Positions 42,150 to 50,976 of a stretch of DNA of 64,000 nucleotides are shown piece after piece. Made by a program: the position numbers and the translations under genes. Position 1 is the first letter of the stretch, and every line of letters begins with the position of its first letter. Source of the stretch: an uncultured Dehalococcoidia bacterium (GTDB lineage Bacteria; Chloroflexota; Dehalococcoidia; Tepidiformales; Tepidiformaceae); contig CALLPC010000015.1 in NCBI GenBank assembly GCA_938015525.1, positions 62,001 through 126,000 of the forward strand, given 5' to 3'. The notes under the pieces were generated by a model. That model ran no database searches. It had not been told where the DNA came from and worked only from the letters and a program-made list of their open reading frames with translations.

Positions 42150-43136
42150 TTAGACAGCTGCCCAGTCGTTCGTGGTGAAGATGTCGACTCCAGGCGGGGT
42201 GCGCTCGCCGAGGGCGAGGCGGAAGCCGGCGACGGCGCCGATCATCGCGGCGTTGTCGGTGCAGAATTTCGGCGGCGGGATGCGGACGGGGACGGGGCAG
42301 CGGCGCTGGAGCTCTTCGCGCAGGCGACTGTTCGCGGCGACGCCGCCGGCGACGAGGACGTTCCGCGCGCCGAGCTCGCGGGCGAGACGGGAGGTCTTGC
42401 CGGCGAGGACGTCGACGACGGCCTCCTGGAACTCCCAGGCGACCTCCGGGACGGGGTAGCGGGCCTCCCGGACGGTATGGAGGACGGCGGTCTTGAGGCC
42501 GCTGAAGCTGAAGTCGAACGTGCCGTGGAGCCAGGCACGGGGGAGTTCGAGGGAGGAGGGGCCGCCTTCGAGGGCGGCTTTGGCGATGTGGGGGCCGCCG
42601 GGGAAGGGGAGGCCGAGGAGGCGGCCGGCCTTGTCGAACGCCTCGCCGGCGGCGTCGTCGCGGGTGCCGCCGATCCGTTCGTACTGGCCGTGACCGCGCA
42701 TGAAGACGAGGTCGGTGTGGCCGCCGGAAACGACGAGGCAGAGGGCGGGGAACTCCGGCTCGGGCCCTTCGACGAGCCAGTTGGCGTAGATATGGCCTTC
42801 GAGGTGGTTGATGCCGATGAAGGGAAGGCCGCGGCCGAAGGCGATAGCACGGGCGGCGTTGTAGCCGACGAGGAGGCTCCCGGCGAGGCCCGGGCCGCGC
42901 GTCCCGGCGACGGCGTCGATGTCGTCGAGGGTACAGTTCGCCGCCTCGAGCGCTTCCTTGATGACCGGGACGATCTTCAGCAGGTGCTGGCGGGAGGCGA
43001 CCTCCGGGACGACGCCGCCGTACTTCGCGTGGAGGTCGACCTGGGAGGAGACGATGGACGAGAGGGCGACGCGCCCATCTTCGACGACGGCTGCGGCCGT
43101 CTCGTCGCACGATGATTCGATCGCGAGAACCTTCAC
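42150..43136 (-). CDS. tsaD: tRNA N6-adenosine threonylcarbamoyltransferase
   Basis: A 328-residue TsaD/Kae1 enzyme that adds threonylcarbamoyl to A37 of ANN-decoding tRNAs with TsaB and TsaE. The ASKHA-type ATP motif VLAIESSCDETAAAVVEDG, the iron-binding HLEGH in GINHLEGHIYAN, SGGHTDLV, and FSGLKTAV/ARNVLVAGGVAANSRLR are all present. Complete. TACCCT (43144-43149) may be its -10, with the heptad repeat upstream of it. tsaB/tsaE are not adjacent. Confidence 0.97.
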   Translation of the reverse strand: MKVLAIESSCDETAAAVVEDGRVALSSIVSSQVDLHAKYGGVVPEVASRQHLLKIVPVIKEALEAANCTLDDIDAVAGTRGPGLAGSLLVGYNAARAIAFGRGLPFIGINHLEGHIYANWLVEGPEPEFPALCLVVSGGHTDLVFMRGHGQYERIGGTRDDAAGEAFDKAGRLLGLPFPGGPHIAKAALEGGPSSLELPRAWLHGTFDFSFSGLKTAVLHTVREARYPVPEVAWEFQEAVVDVLAGKTSRLARELGARNVLVAGGVAANSRLREELQRRCPVPVRIPPPKFCTDNAAMIGAVAGFRLALGERTPPGVDIFTTNDWAAV

Positions 43137-43485
43137 GTCTTTCAGGGTAGCAGCGGAAGGCGGGAGCGGGGAACGGGGAGCAGGGAGCGGGGAGCCACCA
43201 ACCTTTCCCCTGTAACCCTGCCGGGGTCAGGCAGGGGCGAGGAGGCGGCGGAGCCGGGCGCGGGCGAGCCGGTCGGGACCGTCTCCAAGGCGGCCCTATG
43301 AGGTGCCGGGGCTGGCTGCGAGGAGGGCCGGGCGGCTCGACCAGCAGGGCAGGCACTCGCAGACGCGGGCGATGACCATCGCCGGGGGCCGGCGAGCAGG
43401 ATGCGCCGGAAGATGCCCTCTGCCCGGGCCTCGATGCGGTGGGCGAACTGCCCGGCGCGGGCGGTCGCGACTGCGGCGGCGGGGG
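43137..43485. other. gene-free 350-bp stretch between pdxS and tsaD
   Basis: No credible gene on either strand. It holds the second heptad repeat (43162-43194), a 7-bp hairpin (43216-43236, CCCTGCC/GGCAGGG) and a purine-rich stretch. A minus-strand frame just after pdxS (around 43380-43480) has plausible residue composition but no start, length or family; it could be a decayed gene. Confidence 0.5.
43162..43194 (+). repeat. GGGGAGC-like heptad repeat, copy 2
   Basis: About four heptamers; 43162-43181 is identical to 8512-8531. Lies in the probable promoter region of tsaD. Confidence 0.7.
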
Positions 43486-44376
43486 CTACCAGCCGCGGGT
43501 GGCGAGGAGCTCTTTTTCGCTGAGGGAGCTGACGGAGATGCCGGGCATGGCTTTGCCGAGGCCGCGGCTGACGCGGGCGATGACCTCCGGGTCCTGGTAG
43601 TGGGTCGTGGCCTCGACGATCGCCTTCGCGACGGCCGGCGGGTTTTCGGATTTGAAGATGCCGGAGCCGACGAAGACGCCGTCGGCGCCGAGGCGCATCA
43701 TGAGGGCGGCATCGGCGGGGGTGGCGACGCCCCCGGCAGCGAAGTTGACGACCGGGAGCCTCCCTTCGCGCTTGACCTGCTGGACGAGCTCGAGCGGGGC
43801 GCCGAGCTCCTTGGCGACGGTGTAGACCTCGTCGTCGGAGAGGGAGGTGAGGCGGCGGATTTCGTCCTGGACGGCGCGCATGTGGCGGACGGCCTCGACG
43901 ATGTCGCCGGTGCCGGCTTCGCCCTTCGTGCGGATCATGGCGGCCCCTTCGCCGATGCGGCGGAGGGCTTCACCGAGGTTGCGGGCGCCGCAGACGAAGG
44001 GGACCTTGAACTGGTGCTTATCGATATGGTGGGCTTCGTCGGCGGGGGTGAGGACTTCGGACTCGTCGATGTAGTCGACGCCGATCGCCTGGAGGACCTC
44101 GGCTTCGACGAAGTGGCCGATGCGGGCCTTCGCCATGACGGGGATGGTGACGGCCTCCATGATGCGGTAGATGATCTCCGGGTCGCTCATGCGGGCGACG
44201 CCGCCGTCGCGGCGGATATCGGCGGGGACGCGCTCGAGGGCCATGACGGCGCAGGCGCCGGCTTCTTCGGCGATTTTCGCCTGTTCGGGGGTGACGACAT
44301 CCATGATGACGCCGCCCTTGAGCATCTGGGCGAGGCCGACTTTGACTGCCCACGTACCGGTTCGTGCCTGGGACAT
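43486..44376 (-). CDS. pdxS: pyridoxal 5'-phosphate synthase subunit PdxS
   Basis: A 296-residue PdxS that makes PLP from ribose 5-phosphate, glyceraldehyde 3-phosphate and ammonia. [53 protein letters not shown] and [30 protein letters not shown] are highly conserved. Complete C-terminus (LLATRGW). Start ATG 44374-44376. The glutaminase partner pdxT is not adjacent. Confidence 0.97.
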   Translation of the reverse strand: MSQARTGTWAVKVGLAQMLKGGVIMDVVTPEQAKIAEEAGACAVMALERVPADIRRDGGVARMSDPEIIYRIMEAVTIPVMAKARIGHFVEAEVLQAIGVDYIDESEVLTPADEAHHIDKHQFKVPFVCGARNLGEALRRIGEGAAMIRTKGEAGTGDIVEAVRHMRAVQDEIRRLTSLSDDEVYTVAKELGAPLELVQQVKREGRLPVVNFAAGGVATPADAALMMRLGADGVFVGSGIFKSENPPAVAKAIVEATTHYQDPEVIARVSRGLGKAMPGISVSSLSEKELLATRGW

Positions 44377-44412
44377 GGTGCGCTGCTCCTGTGCGACGGG
44401 TGTGTGCTCTTG

Positions 44413-44439
44413 AGTGTAGGCCGAACGGGAAGCTGGCAA
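44413..44439 (-). promoter_or_regulatory. possible pdxS promoter
   Basis: Minus strand: TTGCCA (44434-44439), 15 bp, TACACT (44413-44418). Spacing is short. Confidence 0.35.
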
Positions 44440-44509
44440 TAGAGCTGCTGCCGGGCGGGCGGGCGGTTGGCAGGATGAGCAGTGTGAGCGGGATGACGGG
44501 TCGGGCGTC

Positions 44510-45010
44510 TCAGCCGCCGAGCCGCGCCTCGAGGGAGGCGCGGAGGGCGGGCCATTCGCCGCGGAGGAGCGGGGCCGCCCGGGGGATGGGGCCGTCCTCG
44601 GCGGGCTGCCAGGGCGTGACGCTCCAGGAGCCGCGCCGGTCGAACGCGACGCCGAGGACGAGGAGGAAGACCTCCGCGACGGCCCGGGACGGCACGCGGC
44701 GGCCGGGGAGCCAGGCGAGGCCGGCGGTAACGGAAGGGAAGTCGGGGAGCCGGCGGCGATGGTCGCGGAGGAGCCAGGCGAGGCCGAGGGCGGGGCCGTC
44801 GGCGCGGTGGATAGACCAGGCATCGCAGGTGGCGAACGCCATGGTGGCGAGGGTCGATTCGACGAACGTGCTGGTGGGGCGGCCGGGCGCGATGACGGGG
44901 GCGAGTTCTTCGAGGAGCGCGCGGGCGGCATCGCCCGGCAGGAGCGGGGTGAGCCGGAGCCGGCGACCGGTCAGGTCGGCCGGGGTGCCGGCGGGCTCGG
45001 TGCCGGGCAT
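44510..45010 (-). CDS. GNAT-like acetyltransferase (weak)
   Basis: A 166-residue protein starting at ATG 45008-45010 with GGAGC upstream. [29 protein letters not shown] is like the entry strand-helix of RimJ-type GNATs. [23 protein letters not shown] and [28 protein letters not shown] parallel the strand 4 and acetyl-CoA helix region, though the R/Q-x-x-G-x-G/A loop is not clear. It ends 134 bp before pdxS starts. The assignment is tentative. Confidence 0.6.
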   Translation of the reverse strand: MPGTEPAGTPADLTGRRLRLTPLLPGDAARALLEELAPVIAPGRPTSTFVESTLATMAFATCDAWSIHRADGPALGLAWLLRDHRRRLPDFPSVTAGLAWLPGRRVPSRAVAEVFLLVLGVAFDRRGSWSVTPWQPAEDGPIPRAAPLLRGEWPALRASLEARLGG

Positions 45011-45033
45011 GGGAGGCTCCTGGCAGCTTCGGG

Positions 45034-45540
45034 TCAGGCCGGCGTCGGCTCGGCGGACTCGTCGCCGAGGCGGCGGGCGACGGTCGCGGCGACGCCGAAG
45101 GCGATGCCGAACGGCACGCCGAGGATGGCCGCGGGGATGAAGGTTACGGTGATGGGCGGACGTTCGTCGAGCTGGTAGCCGATGACGCCGCCGGGGTGGA
45201 AGGTGCAGGCGATCTGCCCCTCGGCCCGGCCGGGGCGGATGTCGGCGACGGTGCCAGGCCGGATGAGGTTGCCGGCGAGGAAGTGCTCCGCGGTGTCGTT
45301 GTTGACGATGCGGACGGTGCCGGTTTCGCCGGCGCGGATGACGGAGGGGACGCCGGGGACGCTGAAGCCGCGGGCGACGAGGTCGGCAGCCCCCGAGGGG
45401 ATGACGATCTCTTCGACCGGGTCGGGGGCGTTGGGGACGAGCATGGACCACCAGAGGAGGCTGACGAGCCAGCCGACGACGAAGCCGCCGAGCGTCCAGA
45501 GGAGGAGGTGGCGAACCCACGGCTGGCTGAGCTGGCGCAT
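45034..45540 (-). CDS. membrane cupredoxin-like protein at the end of the oxidase operon
   Basis: A 168-residue protein with one N-terminal membrane helix (10-33), a beta domain (about 45-125) and a second membrane helix (130-152). The domain resembles cupredoxins: GETGTVRIVNNDTAEHFLAGN with His86, and ACTFHPGG with Cys112 and His115. The Met of type I copper sites is not obvious. It follows coxC by 22 bp. It may deliver or take electrons or copper for the oxidase; the role is inferred. Confidence 0.75.
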   Translation of the reverse strand: MRQLSQPWVRHLLLWTLGGFVVGWLVSLLWWSMLVPNAPDPVEEIVIPSGAADLVARGFSVPGVPSVIRAGETGTVRIVNNDTAEHFLAGNLIRPGTVADIRPGRAEGQIACTFHPGGVIGYQLDERPPITVTFIPAAILGVPFGIAFGVAATVARRLGDESAEPTPA

Positions 45541-45562
45541 GCGGCGGCCTCCGCGCGGGATG

Positions 45563-46132
45563 TTACTTCGTGAGGTAGAGCGCCGGGTAGTAGAACACCC
45601 AGACCACATCGACGAAGTGCCAGTACATGACGACGGCGCTGACGGGCCAGGCGTTTTTCGAGCCGTAGCGGCCGCGGAGGGCCTGCGCCCAGACGAGGAT
45701 GAGCATGAAGACGCCGGTGACGACGTGGGTGGCGTGGACGCCCGTCATGGTGAAGAAGACGGAGCCGAAGGACTCGGAGCGGTGGAAGTGGGCGATGGAC
45801 CATTCGAAGGCGACGCCGCCGGCGAAGATGAGGCCGAGGAGGATGGTGAAGAAGAGGTACCAGCTCCCGACCTTCTTGTTGTCGTGTTCGATGGCGGTCT
45901 CGGCGGTGTAGGCGGTGACGGAGCTGAGGAGGAGGACGATGGTGATGAGGAGGCCGAGGAACTGGTTGAGCTCTTCGCGGTGGATGCCCTCGAGGTAGAA
46001 ACGGGCGCTGAGGAGGAGGCCGAAGAGGATGGTTTCGGAGAAGAAGAAGAGCCAGAGCCCGGCGCGGTTGATGGCGAGGTGGTTGTAGGCGGGGGCGTGG
46101 GCCGCCTCCTGGTGTGCGGTTGCGAGCGCCAT
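45563..46132 (-). CDS. coxC: cytochrome c oxidase subunit III
   Basis: A 189-residue subunit III with five helices. LWLFFFSETILFGLLLSARFYLEG, TAETAIEHDNKKVGSWYLFFTILLG and the final HFVDVVWVFYYPALYLTK are typical of short subunit III. Its ATG follows the stop of subunit IV directly (TAGATG). Confidence 0.95.
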   Translation of the reverse strand: MALATAHQEAAHAPAYNHLAINRAGLWLFFFSETILFGLLLSARFYLEGIHREELNQFLGLLITIVLLLSSVTAYTAETAIEHDNKKVGSWYLFFTILLGLIFAGGVAFEWSIAHFHRSESFGSVFFTMTGVHATHVVTGVFMLILVWAQALRGRYGSKNAWPVSAVVMYWHFVDVVWVFYYPALYLTK

Positions 46133-46336
46133 CTAATGAGCCTCCTGGGGCCGCCACAGGCGGTAGATGTGCATGAAGTAGTAGACGATGAGGGCCGCTT
46201 TGCCGACGGCGGAGACGGAAATACCGAGGAAGCGGATGAGGTCGTCGTCGACGTGGGTAGCGAAGAGGTATTCGGTGATGGTGAGGACGGCGAGGATGGC
46301 AGCGACGATGAGGCCGGTTTGCATCGGTTTGCGCAT
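46133..46336 (-). CDS. cytochrome c oxidase subunit IV (small)
   Basis: A 67-residue two-helix protein (MQTGLIVAAILAVLTITEYLFATHV; AALIVYYFMHIYRLW) of the prokaryotic subunit IV / CtaF-like type. It sits between subunit I and III, so it belongs to the complex. Confidence 0.85.
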   Translation of the reverse strand: MRKPMQTGLIVAAILAVLTITEYLFATHVDDDLIRFLGISVSAVGKAALIVYYFMHIYRLWRPQEAH

Positions 46337-46348
46337 GGTGCGGTCTCC

Positions 46349-48205
46349 TTACTGGCCGCCGCCTGCGGGGGCGCCGGCAAAGCCGGCCGAGGGGGCGGAG
46401 GGGAAGGTGGCGTGGATGGAGCCGGGCACGCCGTAGTCGTACGGGCCGCCGCGGACGACGGGGATGGAGGGGAAGTTCTCGTGGGGCGGCGGCGAGGTGG
46501 TTTGCCACTCGAGAGTGCGGACCCTCCAGGGGTTCGCCTCGGCGACGGGACCGCGGACCCAGCTGTAGACCATGTTCCAGATGAAGACGAGGAAGGAAGC
46601 ACCGAGGAAGAAGGCGGCGAGGGAGATGGTGAAATTGAGCGGGTCGAGCTCGGACTGGAAGTCGGCGATGCGCCGGTTCATGCCCTTGATGCCGGGGAGG
46701 TGCATGAGGAAGAAGGTGGCGTTGAAGCCGATGAACATCCACCAGAAGTGGAGCTTCGCGAGCCGCTCGCTGTACATGCGGCCCGTCATCTTGGGGAAGT
46801 AGTAGTAGATGGCCGCGAAGAGGGCGAAGATTTCGCCGCCGACGATGGTGTAGTGGAAGTGGGCGACGACGAAGTAGGTGTCCTGGAGGTGGATGTCCGT
46901 CGGGACGTCGGCGAGGAAGATGCCGGTGACGCCGCCGCAGGCGAAGTTGAAGATGACGGCGAGGGCGAAGAGCATCGGCGGCTTGAGCCAGAGGCGGCCG
47001 AGCCAGATGGTGCCGAGGGCGGAGAGGAAGATGAGGCCGGTGGGGACGGAGATGAGCTCGGTGGCGACGAGGAAGGGCCCGTGGAGGTAGTTCGGCATGC
47101 CGGAGGTGAACATGTGGTGGGCCCAGACGACGCCGCTGAGGCCGAGGATGCCGAGGAAGGCAGCAACGGCGTACTTGTAGGCGAAGAGCGGCTTGCGGGA
47201 GAAGTGGGCGATGAGCTCGAGGGCGAGCCCGAAGCCGGGGAGGACCATGATGTAGACGGCCGGGTGGGAGTAGAACCAGAAGACGTGCTGGTAGAGGAGC
47301 GGGTCACCGCCGGTAGCCGGGTCGAAGAAGGAGAAGCCGAGGCGGTCGAGGAGGACGAGGAAGAGGGCGGCGGCGAAGCCCTGGGTGTAGAGGAGCGCGA
47401 CCCAGGAGGTGGCGAACATCGACCAGACGAAGATGGGGAGCCGGCCCCAGGAGAGGCCCGGGGCGCGCATGTAGATGATGGTGGCGATGAAGTTGAGCGC
47501 GCCGAGGATGGAGGTGAGGCCGAAGGTGATGATCGAGAGGGAGAAGAGGACCTGGGCGCTGTTGGTGCGGATTGCGAGCGGGGGATAGGCCGTCCAGCCG
47601 TGTTCGATGCCGCCGAGGAAGGGGGTTGCGAGGAGGCCGACGGCGACGGGCGGGACGAGCCAGAAGGTGAGGGCGTTGAGGCGGGGGAAGGCCATGTCCC
47701 GGGCGCCGATCATGAGGGGGACGGCGTAGTTGCCGATGCCGCCGATGACGGCCGCGACGGCGACGGCGACCATGAGGATGCCGTGGAGGCCCATGGTGCC
47801 GTTGTACTGGCCGTTGGAGAGGAACTGGTTGCCGCTCTGGGCGAGCTCCGCGCGCATCAGCATGGCGAGGGCGCCGGCGAGGAAGAAGACGACCATGAAG
47901 GTGACCAGGTACTGGATGCCGATCACCTTGTGGTCGGTGTTGAAGGTGAAGTAGCGCTGCCAGCCGGGGAGGTTGCGCTGGTACGTCTTGAGGCCGAACC
48001 ACTCGCGGCCCCACTGGCCCCACATGCCGATGCCCATGAGCCAGAGGAAGACGCCGAGCACCCAGCCGCCGATGATGTTGATCTCGCCGCCCCAGGGGTC
48101 GGGGTAGCCGAACAGCCAGCGGAGGATGGCGACGATGCCGAGGCCGAGGTAGAAGCCGATGAGGCCGAGGCCCATGGCGCCTGCAACGGATTTCACTGCG
48201 TACAT
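46349..48205 (-). CDS. coxA: cytochrome c oxidase subunit I (A2-type)
   Basis: A 618-residue haem-copper oxidase subunit I, reducing O2 and pumping protons. An extra N-terminal part (1-75) holds two helices before the usual DHKVIGIQYL start. Haem a ligand His141 (GLHGILMV). The cross-linked His-Tyr pair is His314/Tyr318 in YSHPAVY; CuB ligands are also His363/His364 (WAHHMF). The D-channel Glu of A1 enzymes (GHPEVY) is replaced by Tyr312-Ser313, which defines the A2 family (as in Rhodothermus and Thermus caa3). Operon II-I-IV-III. Confidence 0.97.
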   Translation of the reverse strand: MYAVKSVAGAMGLGLIGFYLGLGIVAILRWLFGYPDPWGGEINIIGGWVLGVFLWLMGIGMWGQWGREWFGLKTYQRNLPGWQRYFTFNTDHKVIGIQYLVTFMVVFFLAGALAMLMRAELAQSGNQFLSNGQYNGTMGLHGILMVAVAVAAVIGGIGNYAVPLMIGARDMAFPRLNALTFWLVPPVAVGLLATPFLGGIEHGWTAYPPLAIRTNSAQVLFSLSIITFGLTSILGALNFIATIIYMRAPGLSWGRLPIFVWSMFATSWVALLYTQGFAAALFLVLLDRLGFSFFDPATGGDPLLYQHVFWFYSHPAVYIMVLPGFGLALELIAHFSRKPLFAYKYAVAAFLGILGLSGVVWAHHMFTSGMPNYLHGPFLVATELISVPTGLIFLSALGTIWLGRLWLKPPMLFALAVIFNFACGGVTGIFLADVPTDIHLQDTYFVVAHFHYTIVGGEIFALFAAIYYYFPKMTGRMYSERLAKLHFWWMFIGFNATFFLMHLPGIKGMNRRIADFQSELDPLNFTISLAAFFLGASFLVFIWNMVYSWVRGPVAEANPWRVRTLEWQTTSPPPHENFPSIPVVRGGPYDYGVPGSIHATFPSAPSAGFAGAPAGGGQ

Positions 48206-48208
48206 GTC

Positions 48209-48979
48209 TCAGTTCCCCTGGGTCTTGAGGCTGGCGAGCCATGCCTCGAATTCGGACTCGGTGACGACCCGGACGGGCAGCCACATCTTCCCGTGGTCGA
48301 GGCCGCAGAGCTCGGCGCACTGGACGCGGTAGGCCTGGTCGCTCGCGTAGGCGCCGACTTCGGTGGGGTGGACGGTCATGAAGGTGGTGCGGCCCGGGAT
48401 GGCGTCGATTTTCATGCGGAAGGCGGGTATCCAGAGGGAGTGGACGACGTCGATCGAGTTGACGTTGAACTTCACGTACCTATCGACGGGGATGACGACT
48501 TCGCCGCCTTTAGCGACCGAGACCTGGGTGCCATCCGGGTAATCGAAGGTCCACTGCCACATGAAGGCGGTGACGTTGATTTCGAGGTCGGCCTCCTGCT
48601 TGCCCCAGCCGTACGCGGTGGCGCTGGACTGGAGCTTGGCGAGGCCGGTGAGGCCGGGATGAATCATCACGAAGATGGCGAGCCCGGCGGTGATGACGAG
48701 CCAGATGCGGGGGACCCAGCCGTGGCCGCGAATCGGCGGTCCGTCGCCGTCCGGGGCCTCGGCGCGGATGCGCCAGGTGAGGGCGGCGTAGGCGACGACG
48801 GCGATGACGAAGGTAAAGACGGGAATGCCGAGGATGAGGAGGAAGCGGAAGATGCTGTCGAAATCCTCGGCTTCGTGGGACCCGACCGTGGGGAAGAGGT
48901 CGGCGAAGACGAGGAGCTCGCCGATGGCGGTGAGGCCGACCCAGAGGAGGGCGACACTGATGAGGTGTTTGCCGTGCAA
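48209..48979 (-). CDS. coxB: cytochrome c oxidase subunit II
   Basis: A 256-residue subunit II: two membrane helices and a CuA domain with His180, and CAELCGLDHGKM (Cys221, Cys225, His229, Met232) binding the binuclear copper. No fused cytochrome c follows, so electrons come from a separate donor such as the cupredoxin lipoproteins. Start at TTG 48977-48979 because GGAG is 8 bp upstream. First gene of the oxidase operon. Confidence 0.95.
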   Translation of the reverse strand: MHGKHLISVALLWVGLTAIGELLVFADLFPTVGSHEAEDFDSIFRFLLILGIPVFTFVIAVVAYAALTWRIRAEAPDGDGPPIRGHGWVPRIWLVITAGLAIFVMIHPGLTGLAKLQSSATAYGWGKQEADLEINVTAFMWQWTFDYPDGTQVSVAKGGEVVIPVDRYVKFNVNSIDVVHSLWIPAFRMKIDAIPGRTTFMTVHPTEVGAYASDQAYRVQCAELCGLDHGKMWLPVRVVTESEFEAWLASLKTQGN

Positions 48980-49210
48980 GGGCAACGCTCCGTGCGAGGA
49001 TGAAGGCGAGCGGGCGCGGCGGACCCCCGGGGCAGCCGCCGCCACATCTGCATGCTAGGAACCGGCCCGGCGCTGGCGGTACGGCCGGGCGGGTACGCAA
49101 GAGACGACCGGTCGGCCCTCGTCGGGGGACGAAACATCACCCGCATCGCAGCAGGGCATACTGGCGGCGAGGTGGTGCGCGGGGCGGCCCTGCCGTCCGA
49201 CAATGGGAGC

Positions 49211-49789
49211 ATGAGGTGGTTCCGGCGGCAGGCAGCGCCGGCCAGGGCCGGGTCGGCCGGGGGTGCGGGGTTCGGGGCCTGGCTGCTGGCGCAGTTCGCC
49301 GGGGAGGAGCCGCTCGCGACGATGCCGTTTGCCCGGCTGGAGCGCGTGTGCAGCAACGCGGCTTCGCTGGTCTGCGGGGCGGCGTATGCGCGGCCGGATG
49401 CGTTTCGGCGGCCGGGCATCCTGCGGCCGGCGCTGCGGGAGGAGGCGGGGCTGGTGGCGCGGCGCACGGCCGACGGCTTCAAGGCGGCACTCGCCGACCG
49501 GGAGAACACGGTGCTGGCCTGGCCGTGGGAGCACATGGGCACCAGCCTGGCGTGGCAGGCGACCCGCGCGGGGGAGCTCGATGGAGCCTCGCTCGGGGAG
49601 CGGGTCGAGGAGCTGGCGGGGGCCTACGCGCTCTTTTGCCGGGAGCAGCTGGCTGCGGTGCTCGACCTCTGGCGCCAGGTGGCGGCGGGGGTATACCGGG
49701 GCGAACGGGAGCCCGACCTGCCGGCGATGGGCGCGGAGATGCTGGCCGCCTTCGAAGCGGACACAGCGGGGACGCCTGGCAGAGGCTAG
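49211..49789 (+). CDS. hypothetical helical protein
   Basis: A 192-residue helical protein starting at ATG 49211, divergent from the oxidase operon. No family recognised. A soluble helical bundle is likely: FGAWLLAQFAGEEPLATMPFARLERVCSNAASLVCGAAY, then SLGERVEELAGAYALFCREQLAAVLDLWRQVAAGVYRGE, the latter resembling the end of sensory or diguanylate-cyclase helical domains. Its stop overlaps the convergent stop of the flavin-fold gene by 4 bp. Confidence 0.6.
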   Translation: MRWFRRQAAPARAGSAGGAGFGAWLLAQFAGEEPLATMPFARLERVCSNAASLVCGAAYARPDAFRRPGILRPALREEAGLVARRTADGFKAALADRENTVLAWPWEHMGTSLAWQATRAGELDGASLGERVEELAGAYALFCREQLAAVLDLWRQVAAGVYRGEREPDLPAMGAEMLAAFEADTAGTPGRG

Positions 49790-50259
49790 CCGTTCGCCGG
49801 CCGCCAGACGCGCGGCGGTTTGCCCGTCATTACCTCGCTGAGGCGGGAGACTTCGATGCGGAAGGGGTCGAGCCGGAGGGCGCCGAAGGTGGGGTCGGCG
49901 GGGCCGCCGCGCCAGAGCATGCCCGGGTCGTAGCCGAGGGGCGGGGGCGTCGTCTTGAACAGCTCCCAGAGCCACTGCTTCCGCTCGAGGGAGTCGTCCC
50001 AGCTGGCGCGGCACTCGGCGTAGACCTGTTCGTGCTGCTGGTCCCAGTAGGCCACGGCGACGTAGGGGTTGGCAGCGATGTGCTTCGCCTTGAGCGACTG
50101 CGGTGAGGTGGCGACCCAGCCGACGTGGCCGTCCCAGATGGGGTGGAGGATGCGAGAGCGCGGCCGGCCGCGGGTATCGACGGTGGTGACGACGGCCCAG
50201 ACGACGCGGCGGGTGATGGCATCGAATTCGGGCTGGAGCTCGGCCCAGGTGACATTCAT
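49786..50259 (-). CDS. pyridoxamine 5'-phosphate oxidase family (flavin-binding) protein
   Basis: A 157-residue split-barrel protein. WAVVTTVDTRGRPRSRILHPIWDGHVGWVATSPQSLKAKHIAANPYVAVAYWD is the FMN/F420 binding core of this fold. Short members reduce unsaturated or quinone compounds or bind FMN only. The start is the ATG 50257-50259. Confidence 0.85.
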   Translation of the reverse strand: MNVTWAELQPEFDAITRRVVWAVVTTVDTRGRPRSRILHPIWDGHVGWVATSPQSLKAKHIAANPYVAVAYWDQQHEQVYAECRASWDDSLERKQWLWELFKTTPPPLGYDPGMLWRGGPADPTFGALRLDPFRIEVSRLSEVMTGKPPRVWRPANG

Positions 50260-50308
50260 GCGCGACGGACTCCCGGCGGGATGCTGGGCGGACTGTACAA
50301 ATATTTGG

Positions 50309-50854
50309 CTATGCCTGTCGAGTCGTGCGGCCGGGAGACTTTCGCCGGGGCGGTTCGCGGCGGCGCGGCGGTGGCGCGGCGAGGAGGGAGAGGAGGGCGG
50401 GCGGCAGTTCGAGCCGCGGCCCGCCGGCGAGGAGCCAGGCTGCGGCGAGATGCGCGGCATGGTCGTCGGCGGCGAGAGCGGGGATGGCGGTGCGGAGGGC
50501 CGCGAGGAGGGCGGCGAGCGCGGCCGGTGAAGGGGGCAGGCGGGCGGGCGGTGCGCCGAGGCGGAGGAGGTCGTCCCGGAGGGCTGCGAAGGCGGGGCCT
50601 GCCGGCTGGCGGAGGGCTTCGCGGAGGAGGGCCGCGAGGGCGGGGAGGTCTGGGGGCTGGCGGAGGAGCTGCCGGGCGAGGGCGCGGGCCTCGGGCGAGA
50701 GGGTGACCACATCGGCGAAGGGGACGGCCGGGGCGGTGGCTCCCGGCGGCCGGGCCGGGAGCCGGGCAAGGGCCTCGCGGGCCTCGGCGGCGCGGACTTC
50801 GAGGCTCCGCTGGAACGCGGCGAGGGGCAGGTCGGCGCCTTCGATGATGCGCAC
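50309..50854 (-). CDS. hypothetical Ala/Leu/Pro-rich protein
   Basis: A 181-residue protein, all helical in prediction, with the FADVVTLSPEARALARQLL motif often seen in flagellum-associated or secreted-regulator proteins; a C-terminal basic, Pro-rich tail. The high GC codon bias makes it uncertain that this is real coding sequence; a good start (MRIIEGADLPLAAFQ) and no competing frame support it. Confidence 0.45.
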   Translation of the reverse strand: MRIIEGADLPLAAFQRSLEVRAAEAREALARLPARPPGATAPAVPFADVVTLSPEARALARQLLRQPPDLPALAALLREALRQPAGPAFAALRDDLLRLGAPPARLPPSPAALAALLAALRTAIPALAADDHAAHLAAAWLLAGGPRLELPPALLSLLAAPPPRRREPPRRKSPGRTTRQA

Positions 50855-50976
50855 GGCGGGGCTCCTGTGCGGATCGTCGGCCCGGGGGAGGCCGGGCGGA
50901 GGGGCGGTGCGGGGACGGGCGGGGGTCTGGCAGGGTGCGATGCCGGTTCGCGGCGGGCGGGCTATAGTTCCGGGCC

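Noticed and set aside
45182-49003. 1273-codon open frame on the plus strand opposite the oxidase operon
   Set aside because: Antisense to four well-supported genes; Gly/Glu/Asp/Val composition arises from the codon bias of the other strand. No domain.
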